The notes below the pieces were generated by a model, which saw only the letters and a program-made list of their open reading frames with translations, was not told the origin of the DNA and searched no databases. DNA of 64,000 nucleotides, taken from NCBI RefSeq assembly GCF_030418315.1, contig NZ_JAUHPV010000001.1:248001-312000 (forward strand), given 5' to 3'. The position numbers and the translations under genes were made by a program. This document shows positions 26,903-34,343 of the stretch, one piece after another. Numbering within the stretch: the stretch's first letter is position 1; every line of letters begins with the position of its first letter. The stretch comes from Demequina zhanjiangensis. GTDB lineage: Bacteria; Actinomycetota; Actinomycetes; Actinomycetales; Demequinaceae.

Positions 26903-27454
26903 ATGACTTCCGCAGTGCCGTCGACGATGATCGTGCGAGCCGGGGACCGTGCCGAGAGCGCGCGCGGCCGGACCGCCGAGCTGCCTGTCGAGCACCCCCG
27001 CGCGCTCCGGCGCGGGACGCTCCTCGCGATGTCGGTCACGCTCCCGCTCGCCGTCGCAGCGTCTGCGGTCTCCTATCTGATGGCCTCGCAGCAGCGGAGC
27101 ATCGTGGTCGCGATCGGACTGGCGGCCGGCGCATCCATGGCGACGCAGGTGGTGCACCGCTGCCGCCGCGCGGGCCTGCGCGCGGTCGCCATCGGGCTCG
27201 TCGCGTCGGCGCTCGCGGTGATCGGCATGCAGCTGGGAGTTCTCGCGGCGGAGCCCGGCCCGTTCTGGCCCGCGCTCGTCGACCACGCCAGCATCGCGGG
27301 CCTCACCGACATCGCGCACACCTATGTGGACGGCGAGCCCGTCCGAGCCGGCCTCTCGATCGGTGCCGCGCTGCTCCTCGCGTACCTCACGGGCCGTGGA
27401 TTAGGGGCCTGCCGCTTCGAGCGGCGCGCCGCTGAGGCGCTGAACCGCCACTGA
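26903..27454 (+). CDS. Small membrane protein of unknown function
   Basis: 183 residues, not recognised. Basic N-terminus, then predicted membrane segments at about 43-62, 67-85, 92-113 and 150-168. The stretch about 118-148 is probably outside a membrane segment. GCAGGAGA precedes the ATG. It starts about 50 nt downstream of the promoter at 26825-26853 and converges with the DUF1003 gene. Confidence 0.72.
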   Translation: MTSAVPSTMIVRAGDRAESARGRTAELPVEHPRALRRGTLLAMSVTLPLAVAASAVSYLMASQQRSIVVAIGLAAGASMATQVVHRCRRAGLRAVAIGLVASALAVIGMQLGVLAAEPGPFWPALVDHASIAGLTDIAHTYVDGEPVRAGLSIGAALLLAYLTGRGLGACRFERRAAEALNRH

Positions 27455-27524
27455 ACGCGCGCCTTTCTGCGCGGCGGCAGGGGCGTTCGAGAGTTCAGGC
27501 GCGCGCTGGTCGGACGCCCGGTGG

Positions 27525-28055
27525 TCAGCGACTGCGCTTGCGGGGCTCGTCCTGCTCCGGCGCGTCGTCGTCCTCGTCGCGCAGCTCCTCGAGCAGCGCG
27601 CGCAGCTCGGACCTCACGAAGTCGCGGGTCGCGGTCTCGTTGATCGCCTGGCGAAGCGCCGCGACCTCACGCGCGAGGTACTCGGTGTCCGCGAGCGACC
27701 GCTCGGCGCGCTGGCGGTCCTGCTCGGCGGCCACGCGGTCACGGTCGTCCTGGCGGTTCTGCGCGAGCAGGATGAGGGGAGCGGCGTAGGAGGCCTGCAG
27801 CGACAGCATCAGGGTCAGGGCGGTGAACCCGTTCGCCGCCGAGTCGAAGCGGAGGTCGAACGGCGCCCACACGTTCCACGCGAGCCAGACGATGCAGAAG
27901 ACCGTCAGGTAGAAGATGAAGCGGGGGGTCCCGAGGAAGCGTGCGATCCCCTCGGAGATCTGGCCCGCCCTGTCGGGGCTGGAGGTCGAGCGCGAGCGGC
28001 GCCGGAACAGGCCCCGCTCCTCCGCCTTCGGGCGGTCGAGCCGGAAGTCAGCCAC
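27525..28055 (-). CDS. DUF1003 membrane protein
   Basis: 176 residues. DUF1003 domain with two membrane helices (about 45-66 and 75-98; the FLGTPRFI, WLAWNVWAPFD and PLILLAQNRQDDRDR blocks are typical). A charged coiled-coil region follows at about 104-150, with an acidic C-terminus. Its start overlaps the end of the upstream MgtE_N-CBS gene by 8 nt, so the two are translated together. Function unknown. Confidence 0.9.
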   Translation of the reverse strand: MADFRLDRPKAEERGLFRRRSRSTSSPDRAGQISEGIARFLGTPRFIFYLTVFCIVWLAWNVWAPFDLRFDSAANGFTALTLMLSLQASYAAPLILLAQNRQDDRDRVAAEQDRQRAERSLADTEYLAREVAALRQAINETATRDFVRSELRALLEELRDEDDDAPEQDEPRKRSR

Positions 28056-29337
28056 GGGCGACCTCCTGACCGGGGTCGGTCTCCTCGTCGATGTGCTCGC
28101 GCCAGTCGCTCGGCAGCAGGTGGTCCAGCACGTCGTCGATCGAGACGGCTCCCACGAGCCTGTGGTCGGAGTTCACGACCGGCAGGGCGAGGATGTCGTA
28201 CGCGGCCATGCGGCGCGCGACCTCTGGCAGGCGCGCCGCCGGGTCGAGCGGTGAGATCGCGGGATCCACGTACCCGCCGATCGCGTCGTGCGGGGGCTCG
28301 CGCAGCAGTCGCTGGATGTGCACGAGCCCGATGAACCGACCGGTAGGCGTCTCGAGCGGCGGGCGGACCACGAACACCATGGAGGCGAGCGCGGGCGGAA
28401 GCTCCTGCTTGCGGACCATGGCGAGGCAGCTCGCGACGGTGGTCTCAGGGCCGACGATCACGGGCTCGGTGGTCATGAGGCCACCTGCGGTGTCGTCCTC
28501 GTAGCCGAGCAGCTGCTCGACGTGCTTCGCGTCCTCCGGCTCCATCAGCTCCAGCAGCGCGGCGGCCTGATTCTCGGGGAGGTCTCCCAGCAGGTCGGCG
28601 GCGTCGTCGGGATCCATCGCCTCGAGGACGTCGGCCGCGCGCTCGGATCGCAGCGTGGACAGCAGTGCGATCTGATCCTCCTCGGGGAGCTCCTCGAGCA
28701 CGTCGGCGAGCCGCTCGTCGTCGAGCGCCGCGGCGATCTCGGCGGAGCGCGACGGCGACATCTCCATGAGCGCGGAGGCGAGGTCAGCCGGCTTGTGGTC
28801 CTCGAACGACTCGATGACCAGCGCGGCGCCCTGATTCTTGTCCCGGATCGACAGCCCGGTGACCTGGTCCACGTCGACTACGAGCGCCTCGCCGCGGCGG
28901 GAGAAGCCGAGCACTCCCTTGCGGCGCTCGGCTCGCCTCACGAACAGCTTCGAGACATGCCACGTGCGGGTGCGGTCCGGCTCGATCGCCAGGTCCTCGA
29001 TGTAGGCGGTGCTCTTGTCCGACTTGAGCTTGACGCTGCGCTCGAACATCTCCGCCACCGCGAGCGTCTCGCCGGGCCGCGCCTTGAAGCGACGCAGGTT
29101 GATGACGCCCGTGCAGATGACCTGGCCGGGGGAGATGGAGGTGACGCGGGTGAGCGGCATGAAGACGCGTCGGCGTCCTGGCACCTCGACCACCAGTCCG
29201 ACGGCGGTGGGGGCGCCTCCGCTACGGCGCACGAGCAGGACGACATCGCGGACGCGGCCCACGGCGTCGCCCAGCGGGTCGAAGACTGTGGTGCCGGTCA
29301 GCCGCGCCACGTAGACGCGCTCGGGTCCGGTGCTCAT
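28048..29337 (-). CDS. Soluble MgtE N-domain/CBS-domain protein
   Basis: 429 residues. A PRC-barrel-like N-terminal half (about 1-170) is followed by an MgtE_N helical repeat domain (about 185-295; LADVLEELPEEDQIALL and DPDDAADLLGDLP) and a pair of CBS domains (about 300-420). These are the Mg-sensing parts of the MgtE channel without its membrane pore, so this is probably a cytoplasmic sensor or regulator. Leaderless: a TACTGT -10 (complement of 29344-29349) ends 6 nt before the ATG. The DUF1003 protein is likely its partner. Confidence 0.88.
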   Translation of the reverse strand: MSTGPERVYVARLTGTTVFDPLGDAVGRVRDVVLLVRRSGGAPTAVGLVVEVPGRRRVFMPLTRVTSISPGQVICTGVINLRRFKARPGETLAVAEMFERSVKLKSDKSTAYIEDLAIEPDRTRTWHVSKLFVRRAERRKGVLGFSRRGEALVVDVDQVTGLSIRDKNQGAALVIESFEDHKPADLASALMEMSPSRSAEIAAALDDERLADVLEELPEEDQIALLSTLRSERAADVLEAMDPDDAADLLGDLPENQAAALLELMEPEDAKHVEQLLGYEDDTAGGLMTTEPVIVGPETTVASCLAMVRKQELPPALASMVFVVRPPLETPTGRFIGLVHIQRLLREPPHDAIGGYVDPAISPLDPAARLPEVARRMAAYDILALPVVNSDHRLVGAVSIDDVLDHLLPSDWREHIDEETDPGQEVARG

Positions 29338-29418
29338 GTGTCTACAGTAGCGGCGCGCGGAGGAAGGCCCCTGGAAGGGGACGTGGCCCGCCGGGGCCGC
29401 CAAGGTGCGGTTTGCGGG

Positions 29419-29477
29419 ACTGGCACCGCCTCGAAGGTGCCGAAGTCGGGTCCACTGGCACTTGCCGGAAGGTGCCG
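29419..29477 (+). promoter_or_regulatory. Direct-repeat operator of the MocR-type regulator
   Basis: Two 24-nt direct repeats, 29419-29442 and 29454-29477, begin 35 nt apart. Each reads ACTGGCAC, seven variable bases, AAGGTGCCG, and each is itself an inverted repeat (GGCAC/GTGCC). MocR regulators bind paired direct repeats of this kind. The second repeat ends 20 nt before the regulator ATG, so it should control its own promoter and perhaps the divergent MgtE_N-CBS gene. Confidence 0.75.
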
Positions 29478-29497
29478 GTTCGCGACACCATGTGCCC

Positions 29498-30898
29498 ATG
29501 CTCACGCCCGCGCAGCAGCTCACCGCCGTCCTCGACCACTGGCAGTCGGGGCGCGGCCCTCTGTACCAGCAGCTCGCCGACGCCATCGTGGCGCTCGCGG
29601 AGTCCGGCTCGCTCGAGCACGGCGCCAAGCTCCCCTCAGAGCGGGCGCTCGCCACCGAGCTCCACCTGTCCCGCAACACCGTGACCGCCGCGTACCAGCA
29701 GCTGCGCGAGGCCGGCTGGCTCGAGGTCAAGCCGGGCGCCGCGCCCAGGCTCGGATCCCTCTCCCGGGGAGTCATGGCGCTTTCGGCCCAGGACCGTTTC
29801 AGCAAGCTGCTCACCGACCGGTACGAGCCGCTCATCCCCTTCAGCACCGCCTCGCCGCCGCCCGCGCCCATCGTGACGCGTGCGCTCGCGGACCTCGGCG
29901 ACTTCATCGGAGGCAGCCCCGCCGTGGGGAACGGCTACGCGGCGCTCGGCGACCGCGAGCTTGTCCTCGCCGTGACCGACCACCTGCGCGCGCAGGGCGT
30001 CCCCGCCCGGCCCGACGAGGTCGTGATCACGTCGGGTGCCCAGCAGGCGATCTGGCTCATCGTCACGACCCTCGGCGGGCCTGCCAAGCCGGTCGCGCTG
30101 GAGTCGATCACCTATCCAGGGGTCTTCGATGCCGTCCAGGCGGCCGGTTCGCGTCCCCTCGCGCTCCCCATGCGCGACGACGGTCTCGACGCGCGCGCCG
30201 CCGCCAAGCTGCTGCGTGCGAGCCGCCCGGATCTCGCCTACCTCACGACCTTCCACAACCCGACCGGCACCGCTATGACCGAGGAGTCGGCGCTCGAGGT
30301 GCTGCGCGCCGCCCAGGCGGTCGACACCACGGTCATCGACGACCGCACGATCGGCGACCTCGCGCTCGACGGCCGCCCGAGACGTCCGCTCGCCTCCTAC
30401 GGCTCGGGTGCCTCGGTCATCACTGTCGGCGGCATGTCCAAGGTGTTCTGGGGAGGACTGCGCATCGGCTGGCTCCACACCAACGCGACTCTCGCAGCCC
30501 AGCTGCGGCACCGCCGCGCGGCCATGGACCTCGGCTCGCCTGCCGTGTTCCAGCGTATCTCGGCGCGCATGCTCCGCGAGCACTACCAGGAGACGCTCGC
30601 GTGGCGCATCGAGTCGCTGCGGGAGTCACTCGACGCCACGCGCGGTGCTGTGCGCGAGCACGGCCTCGACTGGACGTGGCACGAGCCCGAGGGAGGTCCC
30701 TCGCTGTGGGTGCAGCTGGGGGACGGAAGCGCTGACAGGTTCGCCGAGCGCTCCACCGCCGCGGGGGCACCCGTGGCACCGGGCTCGTCCTTCGAGGTCA
30801 TCCCCGGCGCCGCAGTCGGCCACTTCCGGCTGCCGTTCTACCTGCCGCCCGAGCAGATGAGGCTCGGGGTGAAGATGCTCGCGGAGCGGGCTGCCTGA
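29498..30898 (+). CDS. MocR-type GntR regulator with aminotransferase domain
   Basis: 466 residues. N-terminal GntR winged helix (about 10-85; GPLYQQLADAIVALAESG and LPSERALATELHLSRNTV) fused to a class I aminotransferase-like domain. The latter keeps the PLP lysine in GGMSKVFWGGLRIGW and the FHNPTGT loop, so it should bind PLP. Members regulate vitamin B6, GABA, D-alanine or taurine genes; the target here is not evident because no such gene is adjacent. Start chosen at ATG 29498, since the direct-repeat operator lies just upstream. Confidence 0.92.
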   Translation: MLTPAQQLTAVLDHWQSGRGPLYQQLADAIVALAESGSLEHGAKLPSERALATELHLSRNTVTAAYQQLREAGWLEVKPGAAPRLGSLSRGVMALSAQDRFSKLLTDRYEPLIPFSTASPPPAPIVTRALADLGDFIGGSPAVGNGYAALGDRELVLAVTDHLRAQGVPARPDEVVITSGAQQAIWLIVTTLGGPAKPVALESITYPGVFDAVQAAGSRPLALPMRDDGLDARAAAKLLRASRPDLAYLTTFHNPTGTAMTEESALEVLRAAQAVDTTVIDDRTIGDLALDGRPRRPLASYGSGASVITVGGMSKVFWGGLRIGWLHTNATLAAQLRHRRAAMDLGSPAVFQRISARMLREHYQETLAWRIESLRESLDATRGAVREHGLDWTWHEPEGGPSLWVQLGDGSADRFAERSTAAGAPVAPGSSFEVIPGAAVGHFRLPFYLPPEQMRLGVKMLAERAA

Positions 30899-30961
30899 AC
30901 CTACGCCCAGCACCGGCCTCGCCGCGCCCCTAGGCTCGGATCAGGCACAAGGAGGTGCGCG

Positions 30962-31831
30962 ATGCTGCTGTTCTACATCGACGAGTGCGGGGACACGGCG
31001 CCGATCGCCCAGCGGCATCGCGCGCACGGATCGCCGAGCGAGCTGTTCATCCTCGCCGCGGTGGGCATCCACGACTCGTCACGCGAGCTGCTGGCCCACG
31101 AGATCATCGAGCTCAAGCGCCTCTACTTCCCGGAGACGGTGGGGGACGAGGACTGGGGTGTCTCCGAGATCAAGGGGCGGTTCCTCACGCACTCGTCGCG
31201 GCTGCGGGGGCATGAGCGGGCGCGGTTCCTCCCTGCGGGATGGAGGGAGGTCGACGATCCTGCGCTCATGCGGCACCTCCTGAACGACCTGGGCAACCTC
31301 TTCGCCAAGTTCAGGCCGCTGATCTTCACCTCGGTGGTCGACAAGCGGGCGATGCGAGACGCGGGAGAGGAGACCGACCCGCTGGCCATCGCGTACACGC
31401 GGCTCTACGAGCGCGTCGCGCTCACGCTCCACCAGGTCAACAGGGGTGAAGGAGCGCTGTTCGTCGCGGACCAGCAGGACGAGCACGAGAAGTACTTCAA
31501 GTCAGGAGCCATGCATGCCGCCAGAGCCGAGCTGGAGAAGCGTGAACGCAACCGTCCGCGCTTCGAGCCGGTGCTCGACAAGCCGCTCTGGATCGACCCC
31601 CACTACAGCACGCTCGATCGAGAGATCATCCAGCTTGCGGACATCGTCGCCTACTCGGTCAACGAGTGGTTCCAGCGTGGGGAGCCGCCGACCGAGCACC
31701 AATACCTGTGGAGGGCGATCGCGCCGTGCTTCTCCGCGCACTGGAAGACGCAGAAGTCGCACGGCGCGGGCCTGATGATCCACCCCGAGCGCGACGAGTA
31801 CCCGCGGATCGAGCCGCTGCCTGAGGGCTAG
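30962..31831 (+). CDS. DUF3800 protein
   Basis: 289 residues. DUF3800 begins with the acidic strand FYIDECGDT (residues 4-12) and has later conserved FVADQQDEHEKY and REIIQLADIVAYSVNEW segments, the RNase H-like arrangement of this family. Many DUF3800 genes lie in defence islands or mobile elements, but this one stands alone. TAGGCT at 30931-30936 and AAGGAGG at 30949-30955 give a clear promoter element and ribosome binding site. Its TAG stop shares CTAG with the stop of the convergent gene. Confidence 0.88.
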   Translation: MLLFYIDECGDTAPIAQRHRAHGSPSELFILAAVGIHDSSRELLAHEIIELKRLYFPETVGDEDWGVSEIKGRFLTHSSRLRGHERARFLPAGWREVDDPALMRHLLNDLGNLFAKFRPLIFTSVVDKRAMRDAGEETDPLAIAYTRLYERVALTLHQVNRGEGALFVADQQDEHEKYFKSGAMHAARAELEKRERNRPRFEPVLDKPLWIDPHYSTLDREIIQLADIVAYSVNEWFQRGEPPTEHQYLWRAIAPCFSAHWKTQKSHGAGLMIHPERDEYPRIEPLPEG

Positions 31832-32823
31832 GCGGCTACCGCCATCGCCCCGCCCGTCAGGCGCACCGAGGCGACCCGCGCGTCGGCGTCGAGCGCCGCG
31901 TGCACGGTGATGACCTCGTCCGCCTGCGCCTCCTCGGCGAACGCCTCGATGCCCTCGCGCACCTGGGTCGGTGTTCCGACGGCGACGCGTGACATCATCT
32001 GCGCCAGCTGCTCGCCCTGTGGGGTGAGGAGGAACGCATCGATCTCCGAGTCCGAGTACTCGGGGGTGCTCGGACCGCGCTTCGCCATGCGGCGGACGCG
32101 CTCGCGGCGGGCGGCCGCGAACATGGTCGTCGCCTCCTCGCCGTCCTCGGCGGCGACGACGTTGAAGCCCGCGATGACGTACGGCTCCGGGTGGGCGTCT
32201 GAGGGCCTGTAGAGATCGCGGTAGACGGCGACGGCCTGGTGCAGCGCCTGCGGTGCGAAGTGCGAGGCGAATGCGTACGGCAGGCCGAGCGCTGCTGCGA
32301 GCTGAGCGCCGAAGAGTGAGGAGCCGAGCACGTAGAGCGGAACGTCGGTGCCGGCGCCTGGGGTGGCGCGCACGCCGTCGTCCCTGGCGTCACCGGCGAG
32401 GAGTCCGCGCAGCTCAGCGACGTCGTCGGGGAACCTGTCGGCGGCAGCGGGATCGGAGCGCAGAGCGGCGTAGACGGCACGGTCGCCGCCCGGCGCTCGA
32501 CCCAGTCCCAGGTCGATGCGCCCGGGGTGCAGCTCGGCGAGGGTGCCGAACTGCTCGGCCACGGTGAGTGGCGAGTGGTGGGGGAGCATGACGCCGCCGG
32601 CGCCCAGGCGGATGGTCGAGGTGTGCGCGGCGACGTGCGCCACGAGCACCGCGGGGGCGGACGAGGCGATGGACTCCATGTTGTGGTGCTCCGCGTACCA
32701 GACGCGCTGGTAGCCCGACTCCTCGGCAGCGCGTGCCAGGTCGACGGAGTGGTGCAGGCTCTCTCGTGCGCTCCCGTGGGGAGCGATGGCGGCGAGGTCG
32801 AGCAGGGACAGGGGGACGGTCAC
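31828..32823 (-). CDS. Luciferase-like flavin-dependent monooxygenase
   Basis: 331 residues, bacterial luciferase-like (LLM) family, YhbW/MsnO8 type. Blocks seen: LLDLAAIAPHGSARESL, RVWYAEHHNM, RLGAGGVMLPHHSPL, GRIDLGLGRAPG and YVLGSS. Substrate unknown. GTG 32823 is the first start in a family-like position; its ribosome binding site is weak. The frame stays open far upstream through the next gene, but that part has no homologous character. Confidence 0.9.
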   Translation of the reverse strand: MTVPLSLLDLAAIAPHGSARESLHHSVDLARAAEESGYQRVWYAEHHNMESIASSAPAVLVAHVAAHTSTIRLGAGGVMLPHHSPLTVAEQFGTLAELHPGRIDLGLGRAPGGDRAVYAALRSDPAAADRFPDDVAELRGLLAGDARDDGVRATPGAGTDVPLYVLGSSLFGAQLAAALGLPYAFASHFAPQALHQAVAVYRDLYRPSDAHPEPYVIAGFNVVAAEDGEEATTMFAAARRERVRRMAKRGPSTPEYSDSEIDAFLLTPQGEQLAQMMSRVAVGTPTQVREGIEAFAEEAQADEVITVHAALDADARVASVRLTGGAMAVAA

Positions 32824-32867
32824 GGAAGAGGGGCCTCTCGGTCGGGGATCTGAGGGGTCCAACGCGT

Positions 32868-32888
32868 CGGGAGCGGTGGTTACTCCCG
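32868..32888 (-). terminator. Hairpin after the thioredoxin-CcdA gene
   Basis: CGGGAG (32868-32873) and CTCCCG (32883-32888) with a 9-nt loop, immediately beyond the TAA stop of the minus-strand thioredoxin-CcdA gene. A short 6-bp stem, so tentative. Confidence 0.35.
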
Positions 32889-34232
32889 TTATCCGCCCTT
32901 GGCGGAGGAGGCGTGTGTCGCTCTGATGCGAGTGGTCACGAGGTGGATCACGCCCGCCAGCAGGAAGGCCCCCGCGAAGAGGGCGAGCGCCAGGAGCGGG
33001 CTCTCCATGAGCGTCGGGTCGATCAGCATGACCGCGGCGAGCACGAGCATGGTCACGCCCGCGAACAGCTTGAGCAGCTCGCCGTGCTTGTCCTGGAACT
33101 TGGTGGCGCGCATCGTCACGACCGCGAGGCCGAACACGACCAGCTCGTCCAGCAGGAACGGGATCATGTAGGCCACGAACAGGCCGACTGTCGCGGCGGG
33201 TCCCACGTCGTTGGCGTGCAGCATCCCCGTCCACAGGACTGGGAAGCCGGCGGTGCACGGGGTCTCGAGCAGGCTCACGCCTACCGCGAGCACGACCGTG
33301 GCGCCGAGCGCCGGGAGGAGCGCGTCCTGGCCTGCGATCGCACGCATGCGCTTGTAGATCCCAGGCTTCGCGGAGTCCGAGATGGTGAAGGACAGCCCTT
33401 GTTTGAACGCGAAGTAGTCCTTGACGCTGACGATGCCGAAGATGCCTGCGACCGCGGCCACGACCACCTGGATCCAGCCCATCCAGCCGATCACCGTGAG
33501 GGCCGAGTAGAAGGCCGCCATGTAGAGCGCGTACATGGCTGCGGTGACCGCGAGGAAGGTGCTGCCGACCACTAGCACGCGGCGCCGGCTGCCCGTGCGC
33601 AGCACGATCGCGAGCAGCACGGAGATCACCCACAGCGAGCACGGGTTCACGCCGTCGACGAAGCCGATGATGACGGTGGACACCAGCAGGCTGTGATCGT
33701 TGAGCGACACCTCGCCGACGAGGGGCACGTCGACAACGTCTCCCGCTGTCCCGGTGCCGTCGTCGGTTGGCCTGGCCGACGGGTCGAGCCCGGCCTCGAG
33801 CGCGGCCTGCACCTGTGCCTGGATGGACTCGGACCACCCGATCCACACGTTGTTGCCGACCATCGTGGTGGGCACGCCGCTCACCTCGAAGCCGTAGACG
33901 GCCGCGGTGTCCATGAGGAGCTGCTGGTTCGCCTCGTCGTACCAGACCTCGTAGTACGTGAGCGTGAGCTCGGGGTGCTGCTCGGAGTAGGCGGTGAGCC
34001 ACTCCTTCTCCGCGGCGCAATGGGGGCACCCGTCTCCCCAGAAGAGCACCAGGTCTGACGCCGGATCGAGGCCCGCCTCTGCAGCGAGGTCCGTGCCTCC
34101 GGTGATCCCTGGATCGTCGGCGTGCGCGGTCCAGGGAGTGGCGGCTAGCAGGGTGACCGCGAGGGCGAGCACGAGCAGCAGTCGTGGCATGGCGACGCGT
34201 CGGCGGATGGCCGAGGAAGCGGCGGTGCCCAT
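32889..34232 (-). CDS. Thioredoxin-CcdA fusion (thiol-disulfide membrane protein)
   Basis: 447 residues. Signal peptide (about 1-38), then an extracytoplasmic thioredoxin-like domain (about 42-160) with active site CPHC (Cys69, Cys72) and cis-Pro loop GVPTT. A DsbD/CcdA-like membrane domain follows, of six or more helices with paired cysteines in VNPCSLW and ETPCTAGFP. Electrons would cross the membrane to reduce disulfides outside. Having the thioredoxin part before the membrane part in one chain is unusual compared with separate CcdA. ATG 34232 follows GGGAGG by 3 nt; that site lies in a strong hairpin. Confidence 0.88.
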   Translation of the reverse strand: MGTAASSAIRRRVAMPRLLLVLALAVTLLAATPWTAHADDPGITGGTDLAAEAGLDPASDLVLFWGDGCPHCAAEKEWLTAYSEQHPELTLTYYEVWYDEANQQLLMDTAAVYGFEVSGVPTTMVGNNVWIGWSESIQAQVQAALEAGLDPSARPTDDGTGTAGDVVDVPLVGEVSLNDHSLLVSTVIIGFVDGVNPCSLWVISVLLAIVLRTGSRRRVLVVGSTFLAVTAAMYALYMAAFYSALTVIGWMGWIQVVVAAVAGIFGIVSVKDYFAFKQGLSFTISDSAKPGIYKRMRAIAGQDALLPALGATVVLAVGVSLLETPCTAGFPVLWTGMLHANDVGPAATVGLFVAYMIPFLLDELVVFGLAVVTMRATKFQDKHGELLKLFAGVTMLVLAAVMLIDPTLMESPLLALALFAGAFLLAGVIHLVTTRIRATHASSAKGG

Positions 34233-34235
34233 GAT

Positions 34236-34287
34236 CCTCCCGGTGAGGGCAGCACACGGCGATGCTGCTGCCCTCACCGTAGGGAGG
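34236..34287 (-). promoter_or_regulatory. Hairpin covering the ribosome binding site of the thioredoxin-CcdA gene
   Basis: GGTGAGGGCAGCA (34242-34254) and TGCTGCCCTCACC (34266-34278) are perfect 13-bp arms with an 11-nt loop. They extend through CCTCCC (34236-34241) paired with GGGAGG (34282-34287) across a 3-nt bulge. In the minus-strand mRNA the Shine-Dalgarno GGGAGG is the 3' arm of this 19-bp structure, ending 3 nt before the ATG, so the default fold should block translation. Confidence 0.65.
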
Positions 34288-34343
34288 CTTCCGTCGATGC
34301 GGCTGGGACCGGGGTCCCTTTCGCCTGCCTCGACGGTGATGTC

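Noticed and set aside
34236-34287. Reading the 19-bp hairpin as a transcription terminator
   Set aside because: It lies upstream of a start codon between two genes on the same strand, 57 nt past the pepP stop (34344). It has no T tract and contains the ribosome binding site. A role as a pepP terminator as well is not excluded.
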